The translations under genes were made by a program, and so were the position numbers. A DNA stretch of 64,000 nucleotides from Thalassobacillus cyri (lineage in GTDB: Bacteria; Bacillota; Bacilli; Bacillales; Halobacillaceae), in contig NZ_FNQR01000012.1 in NCBI RefSeq assembly GCF_900107755.1, forward strand, positions 62,001-126,000. The letters run 5' to 3'. How positions within the stretch are numbered: the stretch's first letter is position 1; the number at the start of each line of letters is the position of its first letter. Of the stretch, positions 55,651 to 64,000 are shown piece after piece. The notes under the pieces were generated by a model. The model searched no databases and had not been told where the DNA came from. It worked only from the letters and a program-made list of their open reading frames with translations.

Positions 55651-55855
55651 TCCGGCTCTAGCGCCTACCCCCTCGAGGTCTTAAGTCCATCCTCTCTGTG
55701 ATTAGGAAAACTCGGCTTATCGCCAATGGATTATGACTAAAGCCTTAGTTATACTTATACTTTTATTAAACTTAATTGGAATGAAAGTACACAAAACGTC
55801 ATGACGAGGCTTGGCTTAAGCTTATCGGGGGTGAGCAAGTCGCTTTCGCTTTTGT
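55651..55855. repeat. AGCGCC-family repeat split by a 96-bp inserted hairpin element
   Basis: The outer parts match the copy at 45950 (AGCGCCTACCCCCTCGAGG ... GGGGGTGAGCAAG). Bases 55701-55796 are extra. They start with AAACTCGGCTTATCGCCA, like the hairpin at 2112. The repeat touches the stop codon of glcF. Confidence 0.7.
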
Positions 55856-55858
55856 TCT

Positions 55859-57202
55859 TTAGGAACCAACGGGCTGCCGGGCATACTCATACGCTTCCAG
55901 CAGCAAATCGACAATGTGGACAACGCGCATATTATCCGCCAATCCTTCCCGTTCGATGCCAAGTTTCATTTGCAGCAGGCATCCCGGGTTCGCGGTTACG
56001 ATGGTTTTCGCCATGGTATCCTGCACCTGTTCCATTTTATAATCAAGAATTTGCATCGACATTTCTGACTCGACGATATTATAGATGCCGGCGGAGCCGC
56101 AGCATCGGTCAGCATCCTTCATTTCTTTGTATTGTGCCCCTGCGATAGATTGCAGCAATTGACGGGGTTCCAGGAATGTCTTTTGCACGTTTTTCAAATG
56201 ACAGGAATCCTGGTAGGTGATGATCTGTTCTGGCAGTTCGAGCGGAAGTTTATCAAATTCTAATTCACTCAAGACGCTTGATATGTCTTTAATTTTAACA
56301 GCAAATGCTGCTGCACGCGGTGCCCATTCAGGATCATCCTTTAACAGGTGGTCATAATCGGTAAGAAACGCACCGCAGCCGCCTGCATTGGTGATAATAT
56401 AATCAGCTCCGGATGTTTCGAATGCTGCGATATTCCGTTTAGCGAGTTCTTTTGCCTGCTGTTTCTCGCCGCTATGGCCGTGCAACGCGCCGCAGCAAGC
56501 CTGGCTGTCAGGAATCACGATTTCGCAACCGGCATACTGTAATAGTTTCATGGTTGCATCATTGGTCGCCATGAACATGGAATCCATCAGACACCCGGAA
56601 AAGAAAGCAACTTTTTTCTTTTGCGGTACGAGAGAAGGTAAATGATCCGGACGGTTCTTCAGCTGTTTCAATGATGGTACTTCCGGAAGCACTTGCTCCA
56701 TTGTCCTTAAGTTTTCCGGCAAAAACTTCATGAGCCCTGTGCGACGGGCTGCCTTTTGTAAACCGCTCCGCTGGTAAAAACCTAACAGGCCAGTCATCGT
56801 TCTCATGCGGCTTTGGTTAGGAAATAATCCTTTGAAAGCGATGTTCCGAATTGCTTTTGTAGAAGCGGTTAACTGATGATTCTGATAGATGATATCCCTT
56901 GCCTGCTCAAGCAGGTGGCCGTAATTGACTCCGGAAGGACAGACGGGCTCGCAGGCCCGGCAGCCGAGACACATATCGAGTGACCGTTTTACGTCTTCAT
57001 CTGGCTCAATATCTCCATCGACAACCGCTTTCATTAAAGCAATGCGGCCGCGGGGGGAGTGTGCTTCATCATAACCGCTCTCGATATATGTCGGGCAGCT
57101 TGGAAGACAAAAACCGCATCGCATACAATTCAGCAGTTCATCGTAATCCATTTTGTCCTGGAATTCTGTCTGGATCCGTTTCTTTTCTTGTACTGTGATC
57201 AT
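55859..57202 (-). CDS. glcF: Glycolate oxidase iron-sulfur subunit
   Basis: 447 residues; overlaps glcD by 4 nt. Two 4Fe-4S motifs: CMRCGFCLPSCP (Cys26, 29, 32, 36) and CLGCRACEPVCP (Cys78, 81, 84, 88), then two CCG domains (FSGCLMDSMF ... CCGALHGHSGE, and SCHLKNVQKTF ... CCGSAGIYN). Passes electrons from the FAD subunit toward the quinone pool. Matches B. subtilis YsfD. Confidence 0.93.
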   Translation of the reverse strand: MITVQEKKRIQTEFQDKMDYDELLNCMRCGFCLPSCPTYIESGYDEAHSPRGRIALMKAVVDGDIEPDEDVKRSLDMCLGCRACEPVCPSGVNYGHLLEQARDIIYQNHQLTASTKAIRNIAFKGLFPNQSRMRTMTGLLGFYQRSGLQKAARRTGLMKFLPENLRTMEQVLPEVPSLKQLKNRPDHLPSLVPQKKKVAFFSGCLMDSMFMATNDATMKLLQYAGCEIVIPDSQACCGALHGHSGEKQQAKELAKRNIAAFETSGADYIITNAGGCGAFLTDYDHLLKDDPEWAPRAAAFAVKIKDISSVLSELEFDKLPLELPEQIITYQDSCHLKNVQKTFLEPRQLLQSIAGAQYKEMKDADRCCGSAGIYNIVESEMSMQILDYKMEQVQDTMAKTIVTANPGCLLQMKLGIEREGLADNMRVVHIVDLLLEAYEYARQPVGS

Positions 57203-58611
57203 GGCTGTACCACCACTCGTTTCCTTTCCGACTTGGCAAAAACTTTTCCTGGATTCATGATGTTGTTAGGATCGAAAGCCTGCTTGATTCCTTTCATGGC
57301 GGCAATTCCTTCTTCTCCCAGTTTCAAGTGAAGATAAGGCGACTTCATGGCCCCTACGCCATGTTCACCGGTAATCGTACCTCCAAGCTCGACCGCTTTG
57401 TGGAAAATCGCTTCGAATGCCTGCTCGACGCGATGGATTTCCTCTTTATTCCGGACATCGGTCAAACAAGTGGGGTGGAGGTTGCCGTCACCAGCATGGC
57501 CGAAGGTACAAATTTCCACGTCATATTCCTTGGCAATGTCATTAATAGCACGTACCATTTCTGCGATTTTCGAGCGGGGGACAGTCGCGTCTTCCAAAAT
57601 CGTGGTCGGCTTTAAACGTGCCAAAGCAGATAATGCTGTCCGTCTTGCTGTCCGGAGGGCATCCGCTTCAACTTCCGATTTTGCGACGTCGACCTGGATC
57701 GCCTGGTTTTCTCGGCACAGCGCTGCGATTTTGGCGATATCCCGTTCAACGACTTCTTCCGGGCCATCCTGTTCAATCAATAATACCGCTTCGATATCGG
57801 TAGGAAGTCCGATTTGGGCAAATTCTTCGACGACCTTCAGGGTAGGCCGGTCGAGAAATTCCAGCGTGGTCGGTATGATTCGGTGGGCGATGATGCTCGA
57901 CACCGCTTCTGCCGCCGCTTCAATATCCTCATATAATGCAAGCATCGTCTTTTTCGTTTCCGGAATCGGCACTAATTTCAACGTTGCTTCTGTAATCACT
58001 CCAAGCGTCCCTTCCGAACCTACAAACAACCGGGTCAAATCATATCCAGCCACATCTTTGGCAAGCTTCCCGCCGGTACGGATGATGTCACCATTGGGCA
58101 AAACAACTTCAAGCCCCATCACGTAGTCTCTGGTCACGCCATATTTCAAGCCCCGGAGGCCGCCGGAATTCTCATTCAGATTTCCTCCTATCGTGGAGAT
58201 TTTCATGGAAGAAGGGTCAGGGGGATAAAACAGCCCTTTCGCTTCGACGGCATGAATCATATCGAGCGTGATCAACCCAGGCTGGACGGTGATCGTCAGG
58301 TTTTCTTCGTCAATCTCGATGATATCCTGCATATGCTTAAACAGCAGCACGATGCCTCCATTCAAAGGGGTAGTGCCCGCTGATAGGTTCGTTCCAGAAC
58401 CGCGTGGAACGATAGGAACTTTGTTTTCATTACACAGCTTCAATACGGAGGCTGTTTCTTCGGTGTTCCTTGGAGCAACGACCGCATCTGGCATCGACTG
58501 GAACTGTGGCGTAGCATCATAAGAATAAACAAGCCGGCTGGCTTTGTTATCCTGGAAATTTTCCGGTCCGACAATAGCTGTAAGCTGGCGTTTTAATGCT
58601 TCGTTTAACAT
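57199..58611 (-). CDS. glcD: Glycolate oxidase FAD subunit
   Basis: 470 residues; ATG at 58611. FAD-binding type 4 domain: VVAPRNTEETASVLKLC, VPRGSGTNLSAGTTPLNGGI, KISTIGGNLNENSGGLRGLKYG, DLTRLFVGSEGTLGVITE; FAD-oxidase C-terminal domain with CTFGHAGDGNLHP and GGTITGEHGVGAMK. Oxidises glycolate or D-lactate-like 2-hydroxyacids. With GlcF it makes the two-subunit Bacillus form (YsfC-YsfD), without a separate GlcE. Confidence 0.93.
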   Translation of the reverse strand: MLNEALKRQLTAIVGPENFQDNKASRLVYSYDATPQFQSMPDAVVAPRNTEETASVLKLCNENKVPIVPRGSGTNLSAGTTPLNGGIVLLFKHMQDIIEIDEENLTITVQPGLITLDMIHAVEAKGLFYPPDPSSMKISTIGGNLNENSGGLRGLKYGVTRDYVMGLEVVLPNGDIIRTGGKLAKDVAGYDLTRLFVGSEGTLGVITEATLKLVPIPETKKTMLALYEDIEAAAEAVSSIIAHRIIPTTLEFLDRPTLKVVEEFAQIGLPTDIEAVLLIEQDGPEEVVERDIAKIAALCRENQAIQVDVAKSEVEADALRTARRTALSALARLKPTTILEDATVPRSKIAEMVRAINDIAKEYDVEICTFGHAGDGNLHPTCLTDVRNKEEIHRVEQAFEAIFHKAVELGGTITGEHGVGAMKSPYLHLKLGEEGIAAMKGIKQAFDPNNIMNPGKVFAKSERKRVVVQP

Positions 58612-58690
58612 AAAAAAACTCCCCCAAAAGAATGATTACTTTCATTATAAGAAATGCCGGATCTGACAGCTATATAAGAATTCACAAAGA

Positions 58691-59833
58691 TTAAGCCCTT
58701 ACATGCTTTTCTTTTGTTTGTTCCTCCAAAAAATACAACCCCATATAAAGTGTCATTAAATCACGGAATACTTTAGGATCAAGGGAGGTAAGTGCTTCAA
58801 TTCGTTTGAACCGGTAATGGATGGTATTAATATGTACATGCATATCTTCTGCGGCAGCTTTTATTTTCAGATCGTTCTTAAAATAAATAATCAGGGTATC
58901 GATCAAATCTTTCTCACCTTTGATGCGTTCAATTGTCCTCGTTATGAAATCCGAACGTGTAGCATGGCTGATTTCCTGAATACACATCTCGAGTCCCAAC
59001 TCCTCATCAAAAAATATCCCGTCATTTTTATCAGCGACCAGTAACGCGCGTTCCGCCTGTTCATAAGAAATATTAACTTCTTCTCTGGAAACGGGTTGGC
59101 CAATCCCTGCCGTCATCGTTATCCCATATCGCTTCTCCAGTTCCTGTTTCCATTTTAAAAAAGAAGTCTTGCGATGTGTGATCCGGTTAGCTTCATCAGA
59201 ACTCATGGCCACTTCAAGAAGCACATAACGATCGCTGCCTAAACGGGCGAAAATATCGTTTTTCGTAGGTAGTAAGCGTGACTTTAAAAAATCCAGGACG
59301 ACTGGTTCTTTGTCCGCATTCATGTTCCGGAGATGGATGATGGTGCTTCTTCTCGGTAACGACAAATCAATGCCCAGCATATCCGCCCGTTCCTGGAAAT
59401 TTTCCGAGTCCGTGTGCTGGTGAATCCAGTCAAATACCAAGCCTTCTACCGCCCGAGTTTTCCACTCCACTTGCTCTTTATAATAATTTTCGTGGATCAA
59501 TAGTTCGGTCATTTTTTTTAAGAGAGATCCAAAGGGGGTTACTTTTTCCGGATTACCTGTTATACCAATCACCCCTACGACATGGTGTTGAAACATAATT
59601 GGCAGATTAATGCCGGCCTTGACACCTTGCAGCTGGGATTCGTCTTGCTCGGTCAATAGGACGTTTCTTTTTTCATGGGCGGCAATCATAGCTCCTTCGT
59701 GAAAGCTTCCAATCCGATCCCGAGCCGTACTGGCGATGATATTCCCTTCTGTATTCACGATGATGAAGTCCTCATCCATCAATTTTCTGACTTCCTGTAG
59801 AATCCTTTGTGCTAATGCTTCTGATAAAAACAT
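58691..59833 (-). CDS. CdaR-type (PucR/sugar diacid) transcriptional regulator, YsfB-like
   Basis: 380 residues; start at 59833. N-terminal diacid-recognition domain (LAQRILQEVRKLMDEDFIIVNTEGNIIASTARDRIGSFHEGA) and a C-terminal PucR helix-turn-helix (DLKIKAAAEDMHVHINTIHYRFKRIEALT). In B. subtilis the ysfB-ysfC-ysfD order is the same. It probably activates glcDF in response to glycolate or a related acid. glcD starts 79 nt downstream. Confidence 0.9.
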   Translation of the reverse strand: MFLSEALAQRILQEVRKLMDEDFIIVNTEGNIIASTARDRIGSFHEGAMIAAHEKRNVLLTEQDESQLQGVKAGINLPIMFQHHVVGVIGITGNPEKVTPFGSLLKKMTELLIHENYYKEQVEWKTRAVEGLVFDWIHQHTDSENFQERADMLGIDLSLPRRSTIIHLRNMNADKEPVVLDFLKSRLLPTKNDIFARLGSDRYVLLEVAMSSDEANRITHRKTSFLKWKQELEKRYGITMTAGIGQPVSREEVNISYEQAERALLVADKNDGIFFDEELGLEMCIQEISHATRSDFITRTIERIKGEKDLIDTLIIYFKNDLKIKAAAEDMHVHINTIHYRFKRIEALTSLDPKVFRDLMTLYMGLYFLEEQTKEKHVRA

Positions 59834-59942
59834 ATCCTACCTCCTCACAGGCTGCTGCTTCCATTTTACCTTGAGCTTTAGGGAAAAACCCAGACGTTCC
59901 GGACAATTTTTGCCGAATCTCTAGGAAATTTCTGCAGCACAC

Positions 59943-59951
59943 TGCTATAAT
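59943..59951 (+). promoter_or_regulatory. Extended -10 promoter of the K+ transporter gene
   Basis: TGCTATAAT, extended -10 (TGn), 55 nt before the ATG, with no good -35 box. Confidence 0.5.
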
Positions 59952-60005
59952 GGGTAGAAGATTCTCTAAAGAGCAGGCGCAGCTAGTCGACAAAGGAGAA
60001 ACAAT

Positions 60006-61370
60006 ATGAAAATCAGGAAACGGAACTTACGATCAATCAATAACTTGTCCCCATTCAAATTGATCGCTTTGTTCTATTTATTTGCCGTTACGGTATCCTC
60101 ACTTTTATTGGCTATGCCGGTTGCGCATCAGCCGGGTGTGGAACTATCATTCATCGATATATTATTCACTGCAGTAAGTGCTGTCAGTGTGACCGGCCTC
60201 AGTGTCATTACAGTAGCGGATACCTTCAGCACGACCGGCATCATCCTCCTTGCTTTTGTCCTTCAGCTTGGTGGAATCGGCGTGATGAGCATCGGTACAG
60301 CGATTTGGATGCTCTTAGGGAAAAAAATCGGTCTGAAGGAACGCCGCTTGATTATGACTGACCAGAACCAGACTTCTTTCCAGGGCGTCGTCCGATTGAT
60401 CCGTCAGATTATTGGGGTTGTTCTGTTGATTGAATTTGTCGGTTTTGTCACACTCGGCACTTATTTTTTACAATATTATCCTCCGGAGGAAGCTTATCTT
60501 CATGGATTTTTTGGAACGATCAGTGCCATGACCAATGGCGGTTTTGATATTACGGGAGCTTCACTGATCCCTTACAAGGATGATTATTTCGTACAATTCA
60601 TCAATATGCTGCTGATTGTAGCTGGTGCCATCGGTTTTCCGGTGTTGATTGAGGTGAAAGAATACCTTTTTAAAAATACAACGCCCGGAGAGAATAAACG
60701 GTTTTCCTTATTTGCGAAATTGACTTCGTTTACGTTTTTAATGCTGGTCATTTTTGGAATGGTAATGATCATCTTTTTTGAATTCAATCATTTTTTTGCT
60801 GATAAAAATTGGCATGAGATCCTGTTCTATGCTCTCTTCCAATCGGTGACGACGCGAAGCGGTGGACTGGCAACTATGGATGTCGGCCAATTGACAGAAC
60901 AGACAAAACTGTTCCTTTCGTCCTTGATGTTCATCGGGGCGTCACCAAGCAGTGTCGGCGGCGGTATACGGACGACTACTTTCGCATTGCTGGTTATTTT
61001 CATGCTTACTTATGCCAGGGGACAAACACGAGTACGGGTGTTTCGGCGCGAGATTCATGACGACGATTTAATCAAAGCGGTTGTCGTTACCATCATGGCA
61101 GTAATGATTTGTTTTGTGGCTGTAGTCGCTTTGACGATCACAGAACCCTACACCATAGGGGATCTTCTGTTTGAAGTGACCTCAGCGTTCGGGACTGTGG
61201 GTTTGTCCACCGGTATTACCCCCGGGTTATCGACTTTTGCCAAGTTTGTACTGATGTCGCTTATGTTCATCGGACGTATCGGCATATTGACTTTCCTATT
61301 CACATTGAAGCAAGAAAAAAAGAAGACGGGAAAGTATCACTACCCGAAAGAACGAATCATTATAGGTTAA
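60006..61370 (+). CDS. KtrB/TrkH-family potassium transporter membrane subunit
   Basis: 454 residues; ATG at 60006 with ACAAAGGAG. Four M1-P-M2 repeats: selectivity-filter-like SVTGLSV, TNGGFD, TTRSGGLAT, and GTVGLSTG, all with the conserved Gly, plus the long middle helix with ASPSSVGGGIRTTT. Basic C-terminus. Imports K+, with a KtrA-type RCK regulator needed as partner; none is encoded nearby, so this is closer to the orphan KtrB/KtrD form. No c-di-AMP riboswitch is visible in the leader. Confidence 0.9.
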   Translation: MKIRKRNLRSINNLSPFKLIALFYLFAVTVSSLLLAMPVAHQPGVELSFIDILFTAVSAVSVTGLSVITVADTFSTTGIILLAFVLQLGGIGVMSIGTAIWMLLGKKIGLKERRLIMTDQNQTSFQGVVRLIRQIIGVVLLIEFVGFVTLGTYFLQYYPPEEAYLHGFFGTISAMTNGGFDITGASLIPYKDDYFVQFINMLLIVAGAIGFPVLIEVKEYLFKNTTPGENKRFSLFAKLTSFTFLMLVIFGMVMIIFFEFNHFFADKNWHEILFYALFQSVTTRSGGLATMDVGQLTEQTKLFLSSLMFIGASPSSVGGGIRTTTFALLVIFMLTYARGQTRVRVFRREIHDDDLIKAVVVTIMAVMICFVAVVALTITEPYTIGDLLFEVTSAFGTVGLSTGITPGLSTFAKFVLMSLMFIGRIGILTFLFTLKQEKKKTGKYHYPKERIIIG

Positions 61371-61378
61371 ATAAAACA

Positions 61379-61418
61379 CAAAAAAAGCGCCTCCTATATA
61401 AAGGAGTGCGCTTTTTTG
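61379..61418. terminator. Bidirectional terminator between the K+ transporter and YjcZ-type genes
   Basis: AAAAAAGCGCCTCCT-ATATAA-AGGAGTGCGCTTTTTT with A/T-runs on both sides. Confidence 0.9.
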
Positions 61419-61441
61419 CGCTTTTCAATGCGATGATTAGC

Positions 61442-61552
61442 TTAGCAGTAGAATGCTGCTCCTACAATGATGAGCAAGATAAACAACACTACAATCAACG
61501 CGAAGTTGCTACCGTAAGCACCTCGACGTCCGTAAGGGTAACAATGGTACAT
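61442..61552 (-). CDS. YjcZ-family small sporulation-type peptide
   Basis: 36 residues; ATG at 61552 after GAGGAGGTGAGC on the minus strand. MYHCYPYGRRGAYGSNFALIVVLFILLIIVGAAFYC: a Tyr/Gly/Cys head and one hydrophobic helix with the family hallmark FALIVVLFILLIIVGA. YjcZ-type peptides are found in sporulating Bacillaceae; the exact role is unclear. A strong terminator follows. Confidence 0.85.
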   Translation of the reverse strand: MYHCYPYGRRGAYGSNFALIVVLFILLIIVGAAFYC

Positions 61553-61646
61553 TAAAAGCTCACCTCCTCGGTTGGTACACTGATACTATATGCAACCGGG
61601 AGTTTCGTGTATGGTCATTCACCCAGATTATAGACAATTAACATGT

Positions 61647-61985
61647 TCAATCTGTCTGGTAAGAAGCATCATGGGTGGGGTGAGAAAAGTTTTTCCGCTT
61701 CGCGTAATAATTTTCTTCCATGAGCTTCCGGTTATGGGAAGTGTTCCAGCCGATATCATTGGTTTCGTGGACCCATTCATCACCAGACATGACAGCCGGG
61801 TCAATTTCTTCACTCCAATGATTGAGTGGAGAATTCATGGAATCATAGTAGCTGTCTCCGATGGTGACACCATAGGGATTAACGAAAGGGGCCTTCCGTT
61901 TTTTCTTTTCGACATTCGGTGCATTGATTTGATGAGGAAACGAGGTGAATTCATCCATTTGTCGCTCGATATTTTGTTCACGCAT
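61647..61985 (-). CDS. DUF3905 protein
   Basis: 112 residues; ATG at 61985 after AAGGAGGGATG on the minus strand. PFVNPYGVTIGDSYYDSMNSPLNHWSEEIDPAVMSGDEWVHETNDIGWNT matches the DUF3905 pattern. Soluble, acidic, rich in Asn and Trp. The family is restricted to Bacillales and probably sporulation-linked; function unknown. Confidence 0.8.
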   Translation of the reverse strand: MREQNIERQMDEFTSFPHQINAPNVEKKKRKAPFVNPYGVTIGDSYYDSMNSPLNHWSEEIDPAVMSGDEWVHETNDIGWNTSHNRKLMEENYYAKRKNFSHPTHDASYQTD

Positions 61986-62160
61986 TAGACATCCCTCCTT
62001 ATCCCTATCTTTCCCAGTAAGAAAAGGATTATGAAAAATTCACGCACGTTACTAAAAGATTACCCGCTTATATCCATCAGAAGAAGAATAACTACTGTTA
62101 TATGTCAAAATGACAAATGATACCCTGTTATAATGCTGGTAATACCTAGTTGTTTTGAGG

Positions 62161-62193
62161 TGTAGCATAATTTTTGAGCATAAAATTGCTACA
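62161..62193 (+). promoter_or_regulatory. Inverted repeat upstream of the oxidoreductase operon
   Basis: TGTAGCA ... TGCTACA (7 bp, 33 nt overall) with an inner ATTTT/AAAAT pairing. A TATAAT at 62233-62238 is the likely -10 box (52 nt before the ATG). TGTCA-AAA-TGACA at 62102 is another small palindrome. Any of these may be an operator; the regulator is unknown. The rest of the gap 61986-62284 shows no gene. Confidence 0.4.
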
Positions 62194-62284
62194 GTTATGA
62201 CCTTTGTCACATACAGACCGTTCATGTGTTTTTATAATGGATGTAGAATCAACCCACGTCACTTAAAAAGCAAAGGGGGATCCT

Positions 62285-63298
62285 ATGTCAATTTTGCCCA
62301 CTACTAATGAACTTGGTTTTTTTGAAATCCGGTTAGAATCAATTGGCGGGCTAGGTGCCAATCTGGCTGGAAAAATGCTTGCAGAAGCTGGCGTATTAGG
62401 CCATGGTTTAAACGGTTCTAACTTTTCTTCTTATGGTTCCGAAAAAAAGGGGACGCCAGTCAAAGCATTCATTCGTTTTTGTGAACCTGAGGTAGAAATC
62501 AGAGCCCATTCACCAATTGAAGAGCCGCATGTGATCGGTGTATTTCATGAAGCGTTATATAAAACAGTCGATGTCGTCAACGGCTTGCAAGCGGATGGTA
62601 TCGTGCTGGTAAATAGTGAACGCGATATGGAAGCGGTCCGGGAAGAGCTGGAACTCGATCACGGTACGTTAGCTGTCGTTGACGCCATGAGTATCGCTGT
62701 CGAAGAAAATACTCGGATCAATACCGCCATGCTTGGTGCACTTTACCGCGTACTCAGATTTTTAGATGTAGATAAGATGCGTGATGTCATCCGCGAAACG
62801 TTTGGTAAAAAGTATCCGCACATAGTCGATGCTAACATCCGGACATTCAATCGTGGATACGAAGAAGTCAGCTTTAAAAGCTATGAAGTACCTGAAGGAG
62901 CAGAACAAAAACCATTTGAACGTCAGCCATCACGGTTAGGATATGAAACCCAGGAAATCGGGGGTATCATCTCCGCTCAGGCGAATAGTATCGCGAAAGA
63001 CTTAAGTGGATCCAGGCAAGGATTCTTACCTGCCTTCGAACAGGAAAAATGTATCAACTGCACCCACTGTGACACGGTGTGTCCTGATTTTTGCTTCGTA
63101 TGGGAAGAGAGGGAAGACAAACGCGGCCGCAAGCAAATGGTTCTGCAGGGAATCGATTACCAGTATTGCAAAGGGTGCCTGAAGTGCGTTGAGGTCTGTC
63201 CGACAAGTGCTTTAACTGAAATTAGAGAGACGATTGGTTACAGTGACGAGCACCGCGTGAAGCAAACGTTCCCCTATGTGGAAGGAGTGGTAAAATGA
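62285..63298 (+). CDS. 2-oxoacid:ferredoxin oxidoreductase, fused gamma and 4Fe-4S subunit
   Basis: 337 residues; ATG at 62285 with AAAGGGGGATCC. N-terminal gamma (POR_gamma) domain with RLESIGGLGANLAGKMLAEA and NGSNFSSYGSEKKGTPVKAFIRF; C-terminal ferredoxin part with CINCTHCDTVCP and CKGCLKCVEVCP, two 4Fe-4S clusters. A subunit of a pyruvate- or 2-ketoacid:ferredoxin oxidoreductase. Its TGA overlaps the next ATG (ATGA, 4 nt). Which 2-oxoacid is used cannot be told here. Confidence 0.85.
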   Translation: MSILPTTNELGFFEIRLESIGGLGANLAGKMLAEAGVLGHGLNGSNFSSYGSEKKGTPVKAFIRFCEPEVEIRAHSPIEEPHVIGVFHEALYKTVDVVNGLQADGIVLVNSERDMEAVREELELDHGTLAVVDAMSIAVEENTRINTAMLGALYRVLRFLDVDKMRDVIRETFGKKYPHIVDANIRTFNRGYEEVSFKSYEVPEGAEQKPFERQPSRLGYETQEIGGIISAQANSIAKDLSGSRQGFLPAFEQEKCINCTHCDTVCPDFCFVWEEREDKRGRKQMVLQGIDYQYCKGCLKCVEVCPTSALTEIRETIGYSDEHRVKQTFPYVEGVVK

Positions 63299-64000
63299 AT
63301 CATGTCATAACAGAAAAAGAAAAATTGCAAGCACCTGCAGGTCAGCAGGTAAGCTTTGAATCAGGCAATGAAATGGCAGCTAAGGCTGCTGCGCAAATCA
63401 ACTATCATATTATGGGATACTTCCCAATTACCCCATCCACAGAAATTGCCCAATATCTGGATCAGATGAAGGCAAGAGGAGAACATGATATCAAACTTAT
63501 TCCTGCCGATGGCGAGCATGGTTCAGCCGGTATCTGCTACGGAGCGGCGGTAAGTGGCGCCCGTGTCTTCAATGCTACCAGTGCAAACGGCTTTTTATTC
63601 ATGCTCGAGGAACTTCCTGTACAGTCAGGCACTCGTTTCCCGATGGTATTAAATCTGGTTACCCGTGCAGTGAGCGGACCGCTTGATATCCGCGGGGATC
63701 ATTCCGACTTATATTTTGCGCTGAATACAGGCTGGGTAATCTTAACAGCAAGTACACCGCAAGCTGTCTATGACTTGAATATCATGGCGTTAAAAGTAGC
63801 AGAACATCATGATGTGCGCCTGCCAGTCATCGTTGCCTTTGATGGATTTTTCACTTCCCACCAAAAGCGGAAGGTCCTTTCATTCAAAAATAGGGAAGTA
63901 GTATCAGAATTCATCGGCGAACGTCCCACCGATTTTCCTAACGCGGTAGATAAAGAAAATCCTGTGACAATCGGGGCTCATATGAATGGGGATGACTTGA
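63295..64000 (+). CDS. 2-oxoacid:ferredoxin oxidoreductase alpha subunit (cut by window edge)
   Basis: At least 235 residues; ATG at 63295 inside the end of the previous gene (GGAAGGAG site upstream), running off the right edge. SFESGNEMAAKAAAQINYHIMGYFPITPSTEIAQYL and DGEHGSAGICYGAAVSGARVFNATSANGFLFMLEEL are the thiamine-diphosphate-binding alpha-subunit start (POR_N), then VTRAVSGPLDIRGDHSD. A beta subunit gene is expected downstream. The domain that closes the enzyme is not visible. Confidence 0.9.
   Translation, partial: MNHVITEKEKLQAPAGQQVSFESGNEMAAKAAAQINYHIMGYFPITPSTEIAQYLDQMKARGEHDIKLIPADGEHGSAGICYGAAVSGARVFNATSANGFLFMLEELPVQSGTRFPMVLNLVTRAVSGPLDIRGDHSDLYFALNTGWVILTASTPQAVYDLNIMALKVAEHHDVRLPVIVAFDGFFTSHQKRKVLSFKNREVVSEFIGERPTDFPNAVDKENPVTIGAHMNGDDL

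Noticed and set aside
57347-58126. 259-residue plus-strand ORF inside glcD
   Set aside because: Shadow of glcD in the opposite strand, Ser/Ala-rich and without a family.

Overview
The window looks like chromosomal DNA of an endospore-forming, low-to-moderate GC member of the Bacillaceae. Supporting signs are strong GGAGG-type ribosome binding sites, frequent TTG/GTG starts, and homologues of Bacillus subtilis genes such as ykuI, yflT, nagA-nagB-nagR, thiT, ykoFEDC, the yrkE-J sulfur genes, ysfBCD, ywpF, yrzI, a YjcZ-type peptide and a DUF3905 protein. I cannot name the genus; a halotolerant or marine relative is only a guess. No rRNA, tRNA, CRISPR array, intact transposase or prophage was seen. 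UPF0182 is cut at the left edge and a 2-oxoacid:ferredoxin oxidoreductase alpha subunit is cut at the right edge.

Layout. 1-9.3 kb: UPF0182 end, a DUF4083 peptide, a YkuI-type EAL protein, a 635-bp foldback repeat, a GNAT enzyme, a ZIP transporter, an LCP cell-wall enzyme, and an SDR/esterase pair. 9.3-12.1 kb: the nagA-nagB-nagR amino-sugar operon with a NagR-like operator on its promoter. 12.1-14.2 kb: an AT-rich patch of unknown lipoprotein and membrane genes. 14.3-20.4 kb: amidase, universal stress protein, PBP3-like penicillin-binding protein, a TPP riboswitch with thiT, a zinc-ribbon peptide and a phospholipase D-like protein. 20.7-25.3 kb: YflT, an ArsR/DUF2087 regulator, and formate dehydrogenase with its DUF1641 partner. 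25.4-31.7 kb: a mostly minus-strand block (DUF456, CapA, aldo/keto reductase, sirtuin, nitroreductase, a lipoprotein, YrhK and a small membrane peptide). 32.3-38.8 kb: RsgA, then a sulfane-sulfur cluster (DsrE2, glutaredoxin, methyltransferase, two rhodaneses, TusA-rhodanese, rhodanese-persulfide dioxygenase, TusA, TauE) under two promoters with CsoR/CstR-like operators. 38.8-42.7 kb: a second TPP riboswitch driving ykoFEDC. 42.8-50 kb: NERD protein, GNAT, CorA, micro-ORFs, an OsmC-family gene, a flavoprotein, an HPr-like protein and an HD phosphohydrolase. 50-59.9 kb: a YrzI-family micro-peptide operon, a disulfide oxidoreductase, moeA-moaA, ywpF, and glcF-glcD with a CdaR-type regulator. 60-64 kb: a KtrB-like K+ transporter, two sporulation-type small proteins and the oxidoreductase pair.

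Possible links between genes: moeA and moaA make the molybdenum cofactor that FdhF needs. The sulfur cluster forms a plausible persulfide relay (rhodanese/TusA/DsrE carriers, dioxygenase oxidation to sulfite, TauE export).

Most notable points. (1) The OsmC-family gene at 47121-47585 has an in-frame TGA exactly where the catalytic cysteine belongs, and a GC hairpin 20 nt downstream that fits a bacterial SECIS; it is a candidate selenoprotein. (2) A YrzI operon alternates about 44-aa and 18-19-aa peptides. (3) Four intergenic arrays have short conserved cores at about 21-nt spacing; two of them share the same core in opposite orientation.
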